A DNA stretch of 64,000 nt from Bradyrhizobium manausense (GTDB lineage: Bacteria > Pseudomonadota > Alphaproteobacteria > Rhizobiales > Xanthobacteraceae), in the NCBI RefSeq assembly GCF_018131105.1, contig NZ_JAFCJI010000003.1:62001-126000 (forward strand). The letters run 5' to 3'. This document shows positions 18,033 through 27,140 of the stretch, in pieces. Position numbers and translations under genes: made by a program. Within the stretch, counting starts at the first letter, position 1. Each line of letters begins with the position of its first letter. The notes beneath the pieces are model-generated. The model saw only the letters and a program-made list of their open reading frames with translations, was not told where the DNA came from and searched no databases.

Positions 18033-18386
18033 ATGGCCGACAGCATATCGCTTGCCGACAAGCTCGCGACCTTTCATGACCACTGGTCGCCGCGCACGGT
18101 CACGACCTTCAATGATTGCGACGTGATGGTGGTGAAGGTGAAGGGCGAATTCACCTGGCACAAGCACGACGACACCGATGACTTCTTTCTGGTCCTGAAG
18201 GGCCGGCTGGACATCGAGCTGCGGGACCGCACGGTGACGCTCAGACCGGGCGAACTCTATGTGGTGCCCAAAGGCGTCGAGCATCGTCCGGTTGCCCGCG
18301 AGGAGGTTCATCTGCTGCTGATCGAGCCGAGCGGCACGCCGAATACGGGCGACAAGGCCACAGCCGCGCCGCGCAGGCTCGCATAG
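18033..18386 (+). CDS. cupin domain-containing protein
   Basis: A 117-residue cupin. Motif 1 reads EFTWHKHDDTDDFFLVLKG, with two His and an acidic residue for metal, and motif 2 reads RPGELYVVPKGVEHRP. The chosen ATG gives MADSISLADKLATF, as in short cupins of unknown specificity. It is divergent from the helicase and convergent with the next gene, 12 bases away. Confidence 0.88.
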   Translation: MADSISLADKLATFHDHWSPRTVTTFNDCDVMVVKVKGEFTWHKHDDTDDFFLVLKGRLDIELRDRTVTLRPGELYVVPKGVEHRPVAREEVHLLLIEPSGTPNTGDKATAAPRRLA

Positions 18387-18397
18387 AGGGCGCGGCT

Positions 18398-18910
18398 CTA
18401 ATCCCTTGAGGTCACGAGCTTGCTGAAGCTGCCAGCCAGGCTTGTTCTGACTCGTGCGACGTAATCTTTCGCCGCGCGGCTTATGGCGCGGATGGCGCGC
18501 CAGGCTTCGGTGGCCTGGAGCCATGCCCTCATCTCGGTGAACTTCCCGTAGCCCCACGCGAATGCCGGGATCCGCATCAGCTTGTCGCGCGTGAGATGGA
18601 ACAGGCGCTCGACCAGCACCAGTTTGAGCAGTTCGCAACCGACAAAGGCCGCCACACCGCACACGAACTGGCCGGTTGCGACCAGATAGGCTGCCACGGG
18701 CTTGATCGGCTCCAGAATGATCACAGGCACGGAAAACAGCGCGAGCGACGGATAAGGCGGCAGCGATTTGATCCAGGCTCGCAGGCGCTTGAATTCGAAA
18801 TGCCGCGCAAGCCAGCGCGAGATCGGCATCGCCACGGCCATGAACAGCGCATCTACCAAGAAGTAGATGGCGGCCAGGACGTAGGTGATGGGCTTCAGGA
18901 TTCGCTTCAC
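18398..18910 (-). CDS. membrane protein of unknown function
   Basis: A 170-residue protein with hydrophobic stretches at about 5-30 (PITYVLAAIYFLVDALFMAV), 58-75 and 78-105, and a basic C-terminal half. It is not recognised. A GTG start with GGGAGAG at six bases' spacing was chosen over the ATG 36 codons upstream. The C-terminal region is helical and rich in Arg and Ala, probably cytoplasmic. Confidence 0.75.
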   Translation of the reverse strand: MKRILKPITYVLAAIYFLVDALFMAVAMPISRWLARHFEFKRLRAWIKSLPPYPSLALFSVPVIILEPIKPVAAYLVATGQFVCGVAAFVGCELLKLVLVERLFHLTRDKLMRIPAFAWGYGKFTEMRAWLQATEAWRAIRAISRAAKDYVARVRTSLAGSFSKLVTSRD

Positions 18911-19027
18911 GGTATACTCTCCCGTCAACTCAAGCCGTAACGCGGGCTTAAGTTTCACCTCCACGTGAATTTCTCGGGGATTCAGTGTGAAACTTTTAGG
19001 GCAGCCTGCTGGACGCAATTCGCGGGG

Positions 19028-20881
19028 CTACATCTGCTCGATCCGATACTGAATGGGCATGCCAAGCAGCGCATCGCGCACCCGCGGCTCGTCCGTCGGA
19101 TTCTTCAGCCGGATCACGTTGCCAGCCTCCGAACAGTCCGCTTCGGCCGCCCCCGCGGCCGGGATGAGCCTGGCAAGCTCACGCTGCAGGGCAGTCCGGG
19201 TCGCGAGCACGCGGAGCGCCGGCTTGTAGATCTTGCCAATCGGCGTGACCGGCATCTCCTGTAGAATGGTGACGGATTTGGGGACGGCAGCAGGTTCGGA
19301 CATCATCGGGCCGACGAACGCGAGAATCGCAGCCGCATCGGTGACGGCCCCGGGCTTCAAGGTCACATAGACGACAGGTAGTTCACCAGCATAAGCATCC
19401 GGCTCTCCGACGGCGGCGGCGATCGCCACGTCCGGATGCTGAAGCAACGCATCCTCGATGATCGATGGGTCGATATTGTGCGCGCCGCGGATGATAACGT
19501 CCTTGGCCCTCCCCGTCACGAACACGCGGCCCTTCGCGTCGACATGGCCGAGATCGCCGGTGACGAGCCAGTCCTGCGCGAACACACCGGCGTTTCGCTT
19601 CGCATCGGAGTAGCCCGGCCCGACATTCGGACCGCGTAGCGCGATGACGCCGGTCTCGTCGGAGACGCACCGGTCGGCCGGGTCGAACACGCCCCCGGCC
19701 ATGCGCATTGCTGCGACTTCAGTGAAAGGCAGCGGCAAGCCGGTCGAACCGGGAATCCGTGGACCGTGCGCAGGCTCGATAGTGATGATCCCCGCGCATT
19801 CGGTCATTCCAAGGATATTACGGACCGGCTTGCCGATCGTGCGTTCGAACGCATCGGCCAATTCCGTCGGCAGCGGTGAACCGCCTGTCAGCATCATGCG
19901 CATGCACGCGATGTCTGCATTGACGGGGATGGCCATCAACGACGTCATGACGGTCGGCACGCCGCCGATGACGGTCACGCCATAATGCGCGACCTGCTGC
20001 CAGATCGTCTCGACGAAGGCGCGGTTGCGCATGCCAAGCCGGGTGGGAATGAGGATGGAGCCGCCCGCCGCAAGCACCGACAGACCGTAGACGAACGCGC
20101 CGGCGACATGAAACAGCGGAAAACCATTGACCATGACGTCGTCAGAACCGAGATCGTACATGAGCGCTGCGGATCTGCCCACGAAGGCCTGGTTACGCCT
20201 GGTGTGAACGGCGAGCTTCGGCGCGCCAGTCGTTCCGCCGGTGTGGAAATAGGCGGCCACGGCGTCGGGTCCGCCGGAGATCTGGAAATCGAGCACCTCG
20301 GCATTTTCCAGCGCGATGAGCTCATCGAAATTGCCGTCGGACCCTGATGTCGGCGCTTCGGAATCGCAATCCAGGATATGCGTCAGGCAACCGGATTTGC
20401 GGAGTGCCGGCACCAACCGCGTCCAGATGTCGATGTCCTTGTTATCGCCGAGGGCGATTGCGACCTTTGCTCCCGACGCCTTCAGCAGCCCGATGACGTG
20501 GTCGGGCGCAAGCATCGGATTGATCGGACAGACACGGCCCACGACTTCCGCAGCCCACAACGCGATTTGCGTCGACAGAACGTGCGGAGCCAGGATTGCA
20601 ACGGAATCTCGTTCGGTCACACCGAGGCGGCGAAACAGGTTCGCCGCCTGCCTGACCCGTCCGAGGAATTGCGCGTATGTGAGCACGACGTCATCGTTCG
20701 CCGCACCGACCCGGCGAAGATAGCGGATTGCGGGTCGGTCGGGATACCGCCGCGCGCTCGCTTCAAGGATATCAAACGGCGAAGACTGCGGCAGGAAGTC
20801 CGACAGCCCCGCCTCTTCAACGGCGCGAATATCTTCGATCGTTGCGACCGTCCGGCGCGCTGGCACCACGATTTCTCCCAC
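19028..20881 (-). CDS. AMP-binding acyl-CoA synthetase
   Basis: Acyl-adenylate-forming enzyme of 617 residues that probably activates a carboxylic acid to its CoA thioester. The AMP-binding loop FHTGGTTGAPKLAVHT, the GMTE adenine motif, WLVTGDLGHVD and the C-terminal GKIYKP catalytic-lysine motif are all present. It has an unusually long N-terminal head and a C-terminal tail of about 25 residues. It starts 3 bases after the stop of the zinc dehydrogenase gene, so the two are almost certainly one transcript. The substrate is unknown; the length and loop favour medium or branched acids. Confidence 0.92.
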   Translation of the reverse strand: MGEIVVPARRTVATIEDIRAVEEAGLSDFLPQSSPFDILEASARRYPDRPAIRYLRRVGAANDDVVLTYAQFLGRVRQAANLFRRLGVTERDSVAILAPHVLSTQIALWAAEVVGRVCPINPMLAPDHVIGLLKASGAKVAIALGDNKDIDIWTRLVPALRKSGCLTHILDCDSEAPTSGSDGNFDELIALENAEVLDFQISGGPDAVAAYFHTGGTTGAPKLAVHTRRNQAFVGRSAALMYDLGSDDVMVNGFPLFHVAGAFVYGLSVLAAGGSILIPTRLGMRNRAFVETIWQQVAHYGVTVIGGVPTVMTSLMAIPVNADIACMRMMLTGGSPLPTELADAFERTIGKPVRNILGMTECAGIITIEPAHGPRIPGSTGLPLPFTEVAAMRMAGGVFDPADRCVSDETGVIALRGPNVGPGYSDAKRNAGVFAQDWLVTGDLGHVDAKGRVFVTGRAKDVIIRGAHNIDPSIIEDALLQHPDVAIAAAVGEPDAYAGELPVVYVTLKPGAVTDAAAILAFVGPMMSEPAAVPKSVTILQEMPVTPIGKIYKPALRVLATRTALQRELARLIPAAGAAEADCSEAGNVIRLKNPTDEPRVRDALLGMPIQYRIEQM

Positions 20882-20884
20882 GGC

Positions 20885-22036
20885 CTATTCCACCAGCTCC
20901 GGCCACGGCACGATGGTCGACTTCACCGTCTTCATCGCCATGGCGTCCCTTACGGCGCGCGAGACGCCCTCTTCGGTGAACGGATAGATCGTCTGCATCT
21001 TCAGCCAGGGATATTTGTCGCGCGTGCGGTAGAGCATGTCGACGCCGAGCGGGAGGTCATTTCCGGTAAAGCCCCAGGAGCCCAGCACATTGAGGTCCTT
21101 GGTGCAGATGCGGTGCCAGGACGTCTCGATCGAGCCGGCGTCGGTGAACTGGCCCATCTCGACATAGGTGCCGCCGTCGCGCAGCATCTCGATGCCTTCG
21201 GGGCCGGCGGTCGGGTGACCCGAGCAATCCATCACCAGATCAGCGCCGAAACCGCCGACAATCTCGCGGACGCGGGCAATGCGATCCTGCGGCGATTTGA
21301 TCTCCTCGATGTTCACGGTCGCCTCCGCACCGAACTCGCGCGCGAGCTTGAGGCGCGGCTCTTCCGGCGCGCCGACGCAGATGACGCGTCCCGCGCCCAT
21401 CTCCTTGGCCGCCGCCACCGCCAGAATGCCGATCGGGCCGGAGCCCTGAATCACCACCGTGTCGGCCCAGGTGAAGCCGCCGGCGCGAGTCGCACGGTTG
21501 AAGGCGCGGATGCAGGACGTCAGCGGCTCCGACAATGCACCCAAGCGCAGCGACATGTCGTCGGGCAATTTGTAGATCTTGGTACCGGGCAGCATGTCGA
21601 GATCGACATAGACATATTCGGCCCAGCCGCCCCACATGTGCGGCGCCTTGTCGAAGCCGAGATAGCGGCCGTAGTAAACCGGCGTCAGGCATTTGTTGGC
21701 GGTCTGCGGGTAATGGATGCAGTAATAGCATTTGCCGCAGGGCATCAGCGGCGGGAGCATCACCTTTGATCCGACCTTGAGCGGCTTGCTCATGAAGTCC
21801 TCGGTGAACTCATCGCCGCATTCGACGATGACGCCGCCGATCTCGTGACCAAGCGTGAACGGCCAGGGCAACGGCTTCGGCCAGTGACCTTTCAGGATAT
21901 GCAGATCGGTGCCGCATACCCCGCATGCGCCGATCTTGATCAGCGCACCCTTGCGACCGACCTTCGGCCACGGCACGGTCTTGATCACGGGCTCTGAGCC
22001 GGGGCCTGCGTGGGTGCAGACGCGGATATGGTCCAT
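20885..22036 (-). CDS. zinc-binding alcohol dehydrogenase family protein
   Basis: NAD(P)-dependent medium-chain dehydrogenase of 383 residues. Catalytic zinc ligands are visible in GACGVCGTDLHIL and GHEIGG, structural-zinc cysteines in PCGKCYYCIHYPQTANKC, and the nucleotide fold in IQGSGPIGILAVAAAKEMGA. GAGGAAAC precedes the chosen ATG; a longer frame upstream runs into the promoter of the divergent hydrolase. It is the first gene of a two-gene operon with the acyl-CoA ligase, suggesting oxidation of an alcohol or diol followed by activation of the resulting acid. Confidence 0.92.
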   Translation of the reverse strand: MDHIRVCTHAGPGSEPVIKTVPWPKVGRKGALIKIGACGVCGTDLHILKGHWPKPLPWPFTLGHEIGGVIVECGDEFTEDFMSKPLKVGSKVMLPPLMPCGKCYYCIHYPQTANKCLTPVYYGRYLGFDKAPHMWGGWAEYVYVDLDMLPGTKIYKLPDDMSLRLGALSEPLTSCIRAFNRATRAGGFTWADTVVIQGSGPIGILAVAAAKEMGAGRVICVGAPEEPRLKLAREFGAEATVNIEEIKSPQDRIARVREIVGGFGADLVMDCSGHPTAGPEGIEMLRDGGTYVEMGQFTDAGSIETSWHRICTKDLNVLGSWGFTGNDLPLGVDMLYRTRDKYPWLKMQTIYPFTEEGVSRAVRDAMAMKTVKSTIVPWPELVE

Positions 22037-22165
22037 GGCTGTTTCCTCGCGGCCCTCTTGTTTGTGTTTTGATGATTGCGGGCCTGAGGCGAAGCGTATG
22101 TGAGATGCGCGATCGTGCCAAGGTGCGATAGTCCGCAGCCCGCATGGATCCAGTATAATTCCCGA

Positions 22166-22981
22166 ATGACAGACTGGATTCGCGGGACCTGCGCGGCAAA
22201 CGGAATCGACATCCATTATCTTCGGACCGGCGGCGACAAGCCGCCGTTGCTTGCGCTACATGGATTGACCGGAAGCGGCGCCTGCTGGACGCTCCTGGCT
22301 CGCGCGCTCGAAGATCGCTACGACGTCATCATGCCGGACGCGCGGGGGCACGGCGCGTCGAGCGCGCCGCCGCGCGGATACATGTATTGCGACCTCGCCG
22401 ATGACGTCATCGGTCTCATCAAGGGGCTCAGGCTTGACGCACCGGTCGTGCTCGGCCATTCCATGGGTGGCATGACGGCGGCCGTGGTTGCGAGCGAGAT
22501 GGGTACGGCGATTCGCGGCTTGATCCTCGCCGATCCAACATTCCTGCCTCCCGAGCGCCAGCGCGAAGTCTATGAGAGCGACGTCGCCGAGCAGCATCGC
22601 CGACTCCTCGGCCGGAACAAGGATGAAGTGCTGGCCGAGGCGATGCAGCGGCAACCACACCGGTCGCGCGAGCTGCTCGAACTGATCATCGACGCGAGGC
22701 TTCGGACCGCGGTCAGCGCCTTCGAGGTTCTGACGCCGCCGAACCCGGATTATCGCGCGTTGGCCAAAGCCATTGCCGTCCCGAGCCTGCTAGTCATCGG
22801 AGACAATGGTGTTGTCTCCGTCGAGACAGCGCGCGAGCTCCAGGACCTCAATCCGCGCCTTCGCCATGAGGTGATCACGAACGCTGGCCATGGGCTGCAC
22901 TACGACAGGCCGGATGAGTTTGCGGCGGTGGTTAGGACCTTTCTGGAGACGGTGGATACGTCCTACACCCAATTGCCTTGA
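22166..22981 (+). CDS. alpha/beta fold hydrolase
   Basis: A 271-residue hydrolase. The oxyanion region ALHGLTGSG, the nucleophile elbow GHSMGGM and the terminal catalytic His in NAGHGLHYDRP are present, with an acidic residue after the sixth strand (VIGDNGVV). The ATG start gives MTDWIRGTC. It is divergent from the dehydrogenase/acyl-CoA ligase operon with a 129-base gap, so it could release the substrate of that pair; this is an inference from position. Confidence 0.9.
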   Translation: MTDWIRGTCAANGIDIHYLRTGGDKPPLLALHGLTGSGACWTLLARALEDRYDVIMPDARGHGASSAPPRGYMYCDLADDVIGLIKGLRLDAPVVLGHSMGGMTAAVVASEMGTAIRGLILADPTFLPPERQREVYESDVAEQHRRLLGRNKDEVLAEAMQRQPHRSRELLELIIDARLRTAVSAFEVLTPPNPDYRALAKAIAVPSLLVIGDNGVVSVETARELQDLNPRLRHEVITNAGHGLHYDRPDEFAAVVRTFLETVDTSYTQLP

Positions 22982-23032
22982 GCCACCCGCACTGAGCGTG
23001 TAATTCCGCAACAGTCCTTTCCTGGTGATCGC

Positions 23033-24274
23033 TTGAACCTCCACCCTCAAAATCCCGCGGCCGCGTCCGGATCGTTCGCGGCGATGAAGTCCGTGCCGTA
23101 CCGGCTGCAGTTCATCGCCTATGTGCTGGCGATGATGGCCGACAATATCGAGCATGTGATCAGCTATTGGGTGGTGTTCCAGAAATTCCACTCGCCAACC
23201 CTGGGCGGCTTTGCCGTGCTGTCGCACTGGCTGCCGTTCCTCTTGTTCTCGGTCGTGGTCGGCGGGCTCGCCGACCGCTACGATCCGCGCCGCATCATCC
23301 AGTGCGGCATGCTGCTGTTCATCGTGGCCTCGGCGGGATGGGGCTTCTTCTTCATCACCGACACGATCCAGATGTGGCACGCGATGCTGCTGCTGGTGAT
23401 CCACGGCTGCGCCGGCGTACTGTGGCAAACACCGAACCAGTTGCTGCTGTACGACCTCGTGAGTCCGGCCGATTTGCCGAGCGCCGTGCGGCTGAATGCG
23501 ATGGCGCGCTATCTCGGCATCCTCGTGGGGCCTGCGGTGGGCGGCGTCATCATGCTGACGCTCGGTACATCGCACGGCATCATCTTCAACACGTTGTTCT
23601 ACCTGCCGATGCTGCTCTGGCTGTTCCGGGCGCCGGCCCGCGACAGCAGTGTCGCGGTGCGGCGTTTCGCCGTGCGCGGCTTCGCCGATATCCTGCTGAC
23701 CATCCGGGCCATCGGCACGCAGCCGGTGCTGACGGCGATGACGTGGCTTGCCGGCCTCACCTCCTTCATGATCGGCAACGCCTATCATGCGCAGATGCCG
23801 GGGTTTGCCGGCGATCTCGGCCATGGCGATCCCGGTGTGTCCTACAGCGTGCTGCTCGCGGCCGACGCCGCCGGTGCGCTGCTCGCCGGCATCGCGCTGG
23901 AATCCTGGGGCCGCCTCAAGGGCACGCCGCGCACCGCGATCACGCTGGCAATGCTCTGGAGCGTGGCCCTGCTCGGGTTTGCATCCGTGCGGATCTACCC
24001 GGTCGCGATCGTACTGCTGTTCTTTGCCGGCTTCTTCGAGCTGTCGTTCAACACCATGGCGCAGGCACTGGTGCAGCTGAATGCGCCGACCGACATTCGT
24101 GGCCGCGTCGTCGGTCTTTATAATATGGCCGGCCTCGGGATGCGGGCGTTCAGTGGCATCACCGTCGGCGTGTTTGGCGCGGCGATCGGGATCCACTGGT
24201 CGCTGGGACTGTCGGCCGCTGTGTTGCTGGCACTGCTGTGTCTGCTCTTCGGGCGGGCGACCGGGAAAGCCTAG
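23033..24274 (+). CDS. MFS transporter
   Basis: A 413-residue inner-membrane transporter with about 12 hydrophobic segments. The loop 2-3 signature is seen as GGLADRYDPRRI, and VQLNAPTDIRGRVVGLYNM between segments 10 and 11 is typical of the MFS_3 (EntS-like) exporter branch. The start may be the TTG used here or the ATG 17 codons downstream (MKSVPYRLQF). The substrate is unknown. It lies 51 bases after the hydrolase and could be cotranscribed. Confidence 0.9.
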   Translation: MNLHPQNPAAASGSFAAMKSVPYRLQFIAYVLAMMADNIEHVISYWVVFQKFHSPTLGGFAVLSHWLPFLLFSVVVGGLADRYDPRRIIQCGMLLFIVASAGWGFFFITDTIQMWHAMLLLVIHGCAGVLWQTPNQLLLYDLVSPADLPSAVRLNAMARYLGILVGPAVGGVIMLTLGTSHGIIFNTLFYLPMLLWLFRAPARDSSVAVRRFAVRGFADILLTIRAIGTQPVLTAMTWLAGLTSFMIGNAYHAQMPGFAGDLGHGDPGVSYSVLLAADAAGALLAGIALESWGRLKGTPRTAITLAMLWSVALLGFASVRIYPVAIVLLFFAGFFELSFNTMAQALVQLNAPTDIRGRVVGLYNMAGLGMRAFSGITVGVFGAAIGIHWSLGLSAAVLLALLCLLFGRATGKA

Positions 24275-24471
24275 GGGCGGCTGCCCCGGTTGCCAGTCGA
24301 GGGCTGCTGCGGTCCCCGATACCGAGACAGCCGGATACTGCCCGCCCCGATGTGGCTTCTGAAGGCATTGCGCCGGTGCGTATTCGACGCGCGAAATCAT
24401 AACGCGGCATTAACCCTATGCACCTTAGGGTCGTGCCGGACTCCGCCCGGGCGGGGGGTCGGGTAGTGAAA

Positions 24472-25083
24472 ATGGCGTTGGCGAACAAAAAATTTCTTCC
24501 GGCCGCCGAGGAACGTCGGCGTTTCCAGCGGGTGAAGGTGCACCTGCTCGGCCGCTACATGCTGCCGGATCGCCGTGAATTCCCCTGCCAGGTGATCAAC
24601 ATGTCGCCGGGCGGGCTTGCGCTGCTCGCGCCCGGCATCGGCAATGTCGGCGACCGCGTGGTCGCCTATCTCGACCATATCGGCCGGGTCGAGGGCAAAA
24701 TCACCCGGATCATCGACAACGGCTTTGCCATGACGGTGGGCGCAACGCCGCGCAAGCGCGACAAGCTCGCGGCCCAGCTGACCTGGCTCGCGAACCGCGA
24801 CATCCTCAATCTGCCGGAGGACCGCCGCCACGACCGTATCGTGCCGCGCAACCCGATCGCGGTGCTGACGCTCGAGGACGGCACCAAGATGACCTGCCGC
24901 ATCATCGACCTGTCGCTGTCGGGCGCGGCGATTGCCGCGGAGAACCGCCCGCCGCTGAAATCGACGGTTATGCTTGGCCGGGTCCAGGGCCGCGTGGTCC
25001 GAAACCTCGAAGACGGCTTCGCACTCGAGTTCCTGCATTCGCAGCCCATCGAAACTCTCGAAGAGAGCGTTACCGCGCGGTAA
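24472..25083 (+). CDS. tandem PilZ domain protein
   Basis: A 203-residue soluble protein with two PilZ domains. The first has RRRFQRVKVHLLGRYML and NMSPGGLALL, the second RRHDRIVPRNPIAVL and DLSLSGAAIAA; both therefore keep the RxxxR and (D/N)xSxxG c-di-GMP ligands. The ATG gives MALANKKFLPAAEERRRF; a GTG two codons earlier is also possible. It is followed by an intrinsic terminator and then by a LapG-family peptidase gene. A c-di-GMP receptor role is predicted. Confidence 0.9.
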   Translation: MALANKKFLPAAEERRRFQRVKVHLLGRYMLPDRREFPCQVINMSPGGLALLAPGIGNVGDRVVAYLDHIGRVEGKITRIIDNGFAMTVGATPRKRDKLAAQLTWLANRDILNLPEDRRHDRIVPRNPIAVLTLEDGTKMTCRIIDLSLSGAAIAAENRPPLKSTVMLGRVQGRVVRNLEDGFALEFLHSQPIETLEESVTAR

Positions 25084-25121
25084 AGCGAAGGCGCGCCAAA
25101 AACCCCTGTTTTCCAGCCCTC

Positions 25122-25156
25122 AAAGGCGGCCTCCGTGATCCGGACGCCGCCTTTTC
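25122..25156 (+). terminator. intrinsic terminator after PilZ gene
   Basis: AAAGGCGGC-x-TCC pairs with GGA-x-GCCGCCTTTT around a 7-base loop, ending in a T run, 39 bases after the PilZ stop. Confidence 0.8.
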
Positions 25157-25234
25157 CGTGTCCAGCTGCGATTTCGCACGGGTTAACGGGCGGCCCCTTC
25201 GCGCGTCCAAACAGCAGTTCCACCAGCGTTTCCG

Positions 25235-25345
25235 CGTTAATCCCTACAATTTGAATCAATTGCAGTAGTCTCAAATTTTACTCGAATTTTCTTCAAGTAT
25301 AGATCGAATTCGCTTCGACTTTTACTTGTATTCGTCTCGACTTGA
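25235..25345. promoter_or_regulatory. AT-rich upstream region of the BTLCP gene
   Basis: An AT-rich island of about 110 bases in a GC-rich chromosome, with repeated TCGAATT and CTTCGACTT-like words. It precedes the cysteine peptidase gene by about 70 bases and probably contains its promoter. MucR/Ros-type silencers bind such DNA in Rhizobiales, but that link is conjecture. Confidence 0.45.
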
Positions 25346-25414
25346 CTTGGCCGACTTAGCGGCAACTCAAAAGCTCCGTGCGAAATGTGGTCCCAACAAG
25401 AAACGGGGGCCGCA

Positions 25415-26041
25415 ATGTTGGACTTCAGGGGACAGGGGAAGGCACTGGCACTCGCTGCCATGCTGTTCGGAATTGGTGCGGCAGCGCAGGCCGGCGAAGG
25501 CCGTCTGCTCTACGCGAGCCTCGGTGACACCGCGCGTGCGCCGATCGGCTGGGTCGAGTTTTGTGCGGAGAATGCCGCTCAGTGTCAGGGCGGGCCGACG
25601 CAGCCGCGCGACATCGTGATGTCGCAGACCGCGTGGCGCGATCTGGTCAAGGTCAATCGCTGGGTCAACGAGACGGTCAAGCCTTTGACCGACCAGGACC
25701 ACTGGGGCGTGATCGAGAAGTGGTCGCTGCCGACGGATGGTTACGGCGACTGTGAAGACTACGTGTTGTTGAAGCGCAAGATGCTGATGGATGCCGGTTG
25801 GCCGCGCGAGGCCCTGCTCATCACCGTGGTGCGTGACAAGAAGGGCGAAGGACACGCGGTGCTGACGGTGAAGACCGACAAGGGCGAGTTCGTTCTCGAC
25901 AATCAGAACGAGAGCGTCGTTGCCTGGACGGAGACCGGCTACCGCTTCGTCAAGCGCCAGTCGCAGGCCGATCCCAACGTCTGGGTTTCGCTGGGCGACA
26001 CCAAGCCGGCGATCTCCACCGCCAGCGCAAGAGATCAGTAG
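25415..26041 (+). CDS. transglutaminase-like cysteine peptidase (BTLCP/LapG family)
   Basis: Exported cysteine peptidase of 208 residues. A signal peptide covers about 1-26. The catalytic triad of the bacterial transglutaminase-like family is visible: Cys in DGYGDCEDYVLLKRK, His in GEGHAVLTV and Asp in FVLDNQ. The family includes LapG, which releases biofilm adhesins under c-di-GMP control, but many rhizobial members have no known target. The ATG behind GGGGGC is chosen. It follows the tandem PilZ gene and ends in a strong terminator. Confidence 0.88.
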   Translation: MLDFRGQGKALALAAMLFGIGAAAQAGEGRLLYASLGDTARAPIGWVEFCAENAAQCQGGPTQPRDIVMSQTAWRDLVKVNRWVNETVKPLTDQDHWGVIEKWSLPTDGYGDCEDYVLLKRKMLMDAGWPREALLITVVRDKKGEGHAVLTVKTDKGEFVLDNQNESVVAWTETGYRFVKRQSQADPNVWVSLGDTKPAISTASARDQ

Positions 26042-26108
26042 TTTCAAGAGGACGAGTTACGCGACCCGGTCACATCCCCACCCCTCCCCGTCCCAGACCG
26101 GTTCGCGC

Positions 26109-26146
26109 GCGGCCAGCCATCCCCCAATGGCTGGCCGCAACTTTTT
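26109..26146 (+). terminator. intrinsic terminator after BTLCP gene
   Basis: A perfect 12-base stem, GCGGCCAGCCAT with ATGGCTGGCCGC and a 6-base loop, is followed by AACTTTTT. It also lies between convergent genes. Confidence 0.85.
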
Positions 26147-26166
26147 GGGGTTAGCGATCGCGAGAG

Positions 26167-26874
26167 TCAGGCGCCCAGCACATCCGCGAGCCGCAGCTCG
26201 TCGGCAGCGGGATCCTTCAAAAACAGCTCGGCTTCGATCTCGTTCAGATGCGACAGCATTTGCGCGCGTGCGATCTGCTTGTCGCGCTTGCGGATCGCGG
26301 TGACGATCTCGGAATGATGATCGGTGCCACAGGCGGGCGTGTCGTGGCGGCGATAGAGCAGAATGATCAACGAGGAGCGCGCGACCAGCTCTTTCAGGAA
26401 ACCAAGATAGATGCTGTGGCCGCTCATCTCGGCGATGAGACGGTGAAAGTCGCCGGAGAGCCGGACCGACGCGCGCGCATCACCGCGCAACTCGGCCTCT
26501 CGCTCCTGGGCAAGATGCTGCTGAAGGCGCGCGATCCACGCAGGCGAGACGGCATCGACTGCGTGATCGACGATGGTGGGCTCGATCAGCCGGCGCGCCT
26601 CGAACACTTCGCGGGCATCCGCCGGCGTCGGACGCGCGACGAAGGCGCCGCGGTTCTTCTCGATGTTGACGATGCCCTCATGCGCCAACTGTTGCAGCGC
26701 TGTGCGGACCAGCGTGCGGCTCGCGCCATAGATCTCGCCGATCTCGTCCTCGCCGAGTTTTGTGCCCGGCAGCAGGCGGTGTTCGAGGATCGCCGCGGTC
26801 ACGCCCTCCCTGATCCTGATGACGCGATCGCTCACGTCGGGCGCATCGGATTTTGGGCGGGATTTGGCGGCCAT
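26167..26874 (-). CDS. GntR family transcriptional regulator (FCD/FadR type)
   Basis: A 235-residue repressor-type regulator. The N-terminal winged helix-turn-helix (DRVIRIREGVTAAILEHRL, then GASRTLVRTALQQLAHEGIV) is followed by an all-helical FCD ligand domain with metal-binding His residues (DFHRLIAEMSGHSIY and a later HHSEI). The ATG gives MAAKSRPKSD. It is divergent from the PotABCD-type operon. In the gap, TGTATCCAAT and TTATACAAT look like half-sites of an FCD-type operator. By position it probably controls the transporter and racemase. Confidence 0.9.
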   Translation of the reverse strand: MAAKSRPKSDAPDVSDRVIRIREGVTAAILEHRLLPGTKLGEDEIGEIYGASRTLVRTALQQLAHEGIVNIEKNRGAFVARPTPADAREVFEARRLIEPTIVDHAVDAVSPAWIARLQQHLAQEREAELRGDARASVRLSGDFHRLIAEMSGHSIYLGFLKELVARSSLIILLYRRHDTPACGTDHHSEIVTAIRKRDKQIARAQMLSHLNEIEAELFLKDPAADELRLADVLGA

Positions 26875-27140
26875 TAGTTCGAAGGCTGGGTTTGAGGGCT
26901 CGATCGGCGATCGTTGGTCCTGGATGGTAATCGACGAGCTGTATCCAATCACAGGCGAAACTTTATACAATCCCCGCCCATTTCGTGTGCACATCCTGGC
27001 TCATCCGTGCGCCGCACAAATGTGCGTATTCGATCTAACGACATGACTCCGCTGCACAGTTTTCGAATTCGGCAATTCTGGTGCTGTTGGCACGGACCTT
27101 GCGGAGAGAGGCAGAGCATCGCCTCTCTCGCGGACACGCC

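Noticed and set aside
22790..24400. 536-codon minus-strand open frame
   Set aside because: Shadow of the MFS transporter and hydrolase genes; composition is His/Gln/Arg-rich with no motif.
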